From: Hyphomicrobium sp. LHD-15
GTDB lineage: Bacteria > Pseudomonadota > Alphaproteobacteria > Rhizobiales > Hyphomicrobiaceae
Assembly (NCBI RefSeq): GCF_031157355.1
Contig: NZ_JAVIFT010000001.1
Span: 1,364,001-1,428,000 of the forward strand
Direction of reading: 5' to 3'
DNA length: 64,000 bases
The position numbers and the translations under genes are program-made. Position 1 is the stretch's first letter, and every line of letters begins with the position of its first letter. This document shows positions 63,459 through 64,000 of the stretch, piece after piece. A model generated the notes under the pieces. It did no database searches. It saw only the letters and a program-made list of their open reading frames with translations, and was not told the DNA's origin.

Positions 63459-64000
63459 TCAGGCTGCCTTTTCCTGGCCTTCGACGAGGCGGACGATGTC
63501 GGCCATGATGTCGTTCAGCTGGAAGTCCTTGGGCGTGTAGACGGCGGCAACGCCGAAGCTCTTGAGCTTCACCTCGTCCTCCGGCGGGATGATGCCGCCG
63601 ACGACGACCGGGATATCGCCCAGGCCTTCCTTGCGCATCCGCTCCATCAGCTCCGAGACGAGCGGCACGTGCGAACCGGACAGGATCGACAGGCCGACGA
63701 CGTGGGCGCTTTCGTCCACGGCCGCGCGCACGATCTGCGCGGGCGTCAGGCGGATGCCCTCGTAGACCACTTCCATACCGACGTCGCGGGCGCGAACGGC
63801 GATCTGCTCGGCGCCGTTCGAATGACCGTCGAGGCCGGGCTTGCCGACCAGGAACTTGATGCGCCGGCCGAGCTTCACCGACAGGGCGTCAACGGCGGCG
63901 CGGATGCCGTCCAGCTGCCCGCTTGCCCGCTCGGGCGCGGCCTGGGCCACGCCGGTCGGCGCACGATACTCGCCGAACACGCGGCGCAGAGTGGTGCCCC
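63459..64000 (-). CDS. ecm: B12-binding end of ethylmalonyl-CoA mutase-like protein (partial)
   Basis: Only the C-terminal 180 residues are in the window; the frame runs off the right edge. It has the cobalamin motif GKPGLDGHSNGAEQIAVRARD (D-x-H-x-x-G), then ILSGSHVPLVSELM and VVVGGIIPPEDEVKLKSFGVAAVYTPKDF. The linker TLRRVFGEYRAPTGV is like that of MeaA/Ecm mutases of the ethylmalonyl-CoA pathway, which regenerate glyoxylate in serine-cycle methylotrophs. Methylmalonyl-CoA mutase is the alternative, so the symbol is provisional. Confidence 0.85.
   Translation of the reverse strand, partial: GTTLRRVFGEYRAPTGVAQAAPERASGQLDGIRAAVDALSVKLGRRIKFLVGKPGLDGHSNGAEQIAVRARDVGMEVVYEGIRLTPAQIVRAAVDESAHVVGLSILSGSHVPLVSELMERMRKEGLGDIPVVVGGIIPPEDEVKLKSFGVAAVYTPKDFQLNDIMADIVRLVEGQEKAA

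Overview
The window looks like chromosomal DNA of a GC-rich alphaproteobacterium of the order Hyphomicrobiales, most like Hyphomicrobium and its relatives. The evidence is alphaproteobacterial gene neighbours (ubiK / lgt-midA-pgeF; ilvE beside a MarR-OmpR-histidine kinase string), alphaproteobacterial-type Prs, MsrP/MsrQ and Mrp, and, at the right edge, the B12-binding end of a mutase closest to ethylmalonyl-CoA mutase (MeaA/Ecm), an ethylmalonyl-CoA pathway enzyme common in serine-cycle methylotrophs. The genus is an inference. No rRNA, CRISPR array, insertion sequence, prophage or plasmid gene was seen; there is one tRNA, tRNA-Leu(CAA).

Left part (0.2-10.5 kb): an AsmA-like envelope protein, then four same-strand genes for exported proteins: an M23 zinc peptidase with a Pro-Thr-rich stalk and Trp-rich tail, a 1368-residue protein joining a complete subtilisin (S8) and a complete thermolysin (M4) catalytic domain, a twin-arginine-exported lysozyme-like protein, and a DUF3829 protein. 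The upstream regions of three of them share TCCGGAAGCA. A second DUF3829 gene at 22.5 kb carries a 12-base match to the site in front of the S8-M4 gene. This candidate secreted-hydrolase regulon is the most novel part of the window.

10.6-24.3 kb: a LysR/quinone reductase pair, Hyi-type isomerase, ArfB ribosome rescue factor, an orphan RfbD, a MarR/DUF1772 divergent pair with a clear operator-promoter, a MacA-MacB efflux operon (membrane subunits and adaptor), a phytoene-dehydrogenase-like oxidoreductase, a Cys-rich exported peptide, the second DUF3829 protein and IlvE.

24.5-38 kb: MarR, OmpR-type regulator and histidine kinase in a tight operon, an MgtC/DUF4010 membrane protein, ProC, YbjN, UbiK, then Lgt-MidA-PgeF (lipoprotein maturation, complex I assembly, purine salvage/peptidoglycan editing), a lipoprotein with an internal duplication, Prs, and a SUKH-like protein. 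38-44 kb: a ZnuD-like TonB receptor with His-rich loops behind a Zur-like box, an AraC regulator, an orphan HlyD adaptor, and an HCF101-like Mrp ATPase ending in DUF971.

44.6-64 kb: TRAP transporter membrane subunits without a binding protein, a YgjP metallopeptidase, an exported protein built of four copies of one domain, PBP1A, small envelope proteins, a two-nuclease DUF2779 protein, an overlapping msrP-msrQ-msrB operon for methionine sulfoxide repair, YcgN and a P1 peptidase (overlapping), tRNA-Leu, a large autotransporter, a small membrane-anchored protein, and the partial mutase. Much of the window therefore concerns the cell envelope: exported hydrolases, lipoprotein and murein synthesis, oxidised-protein repair, metal uptake and efflux.
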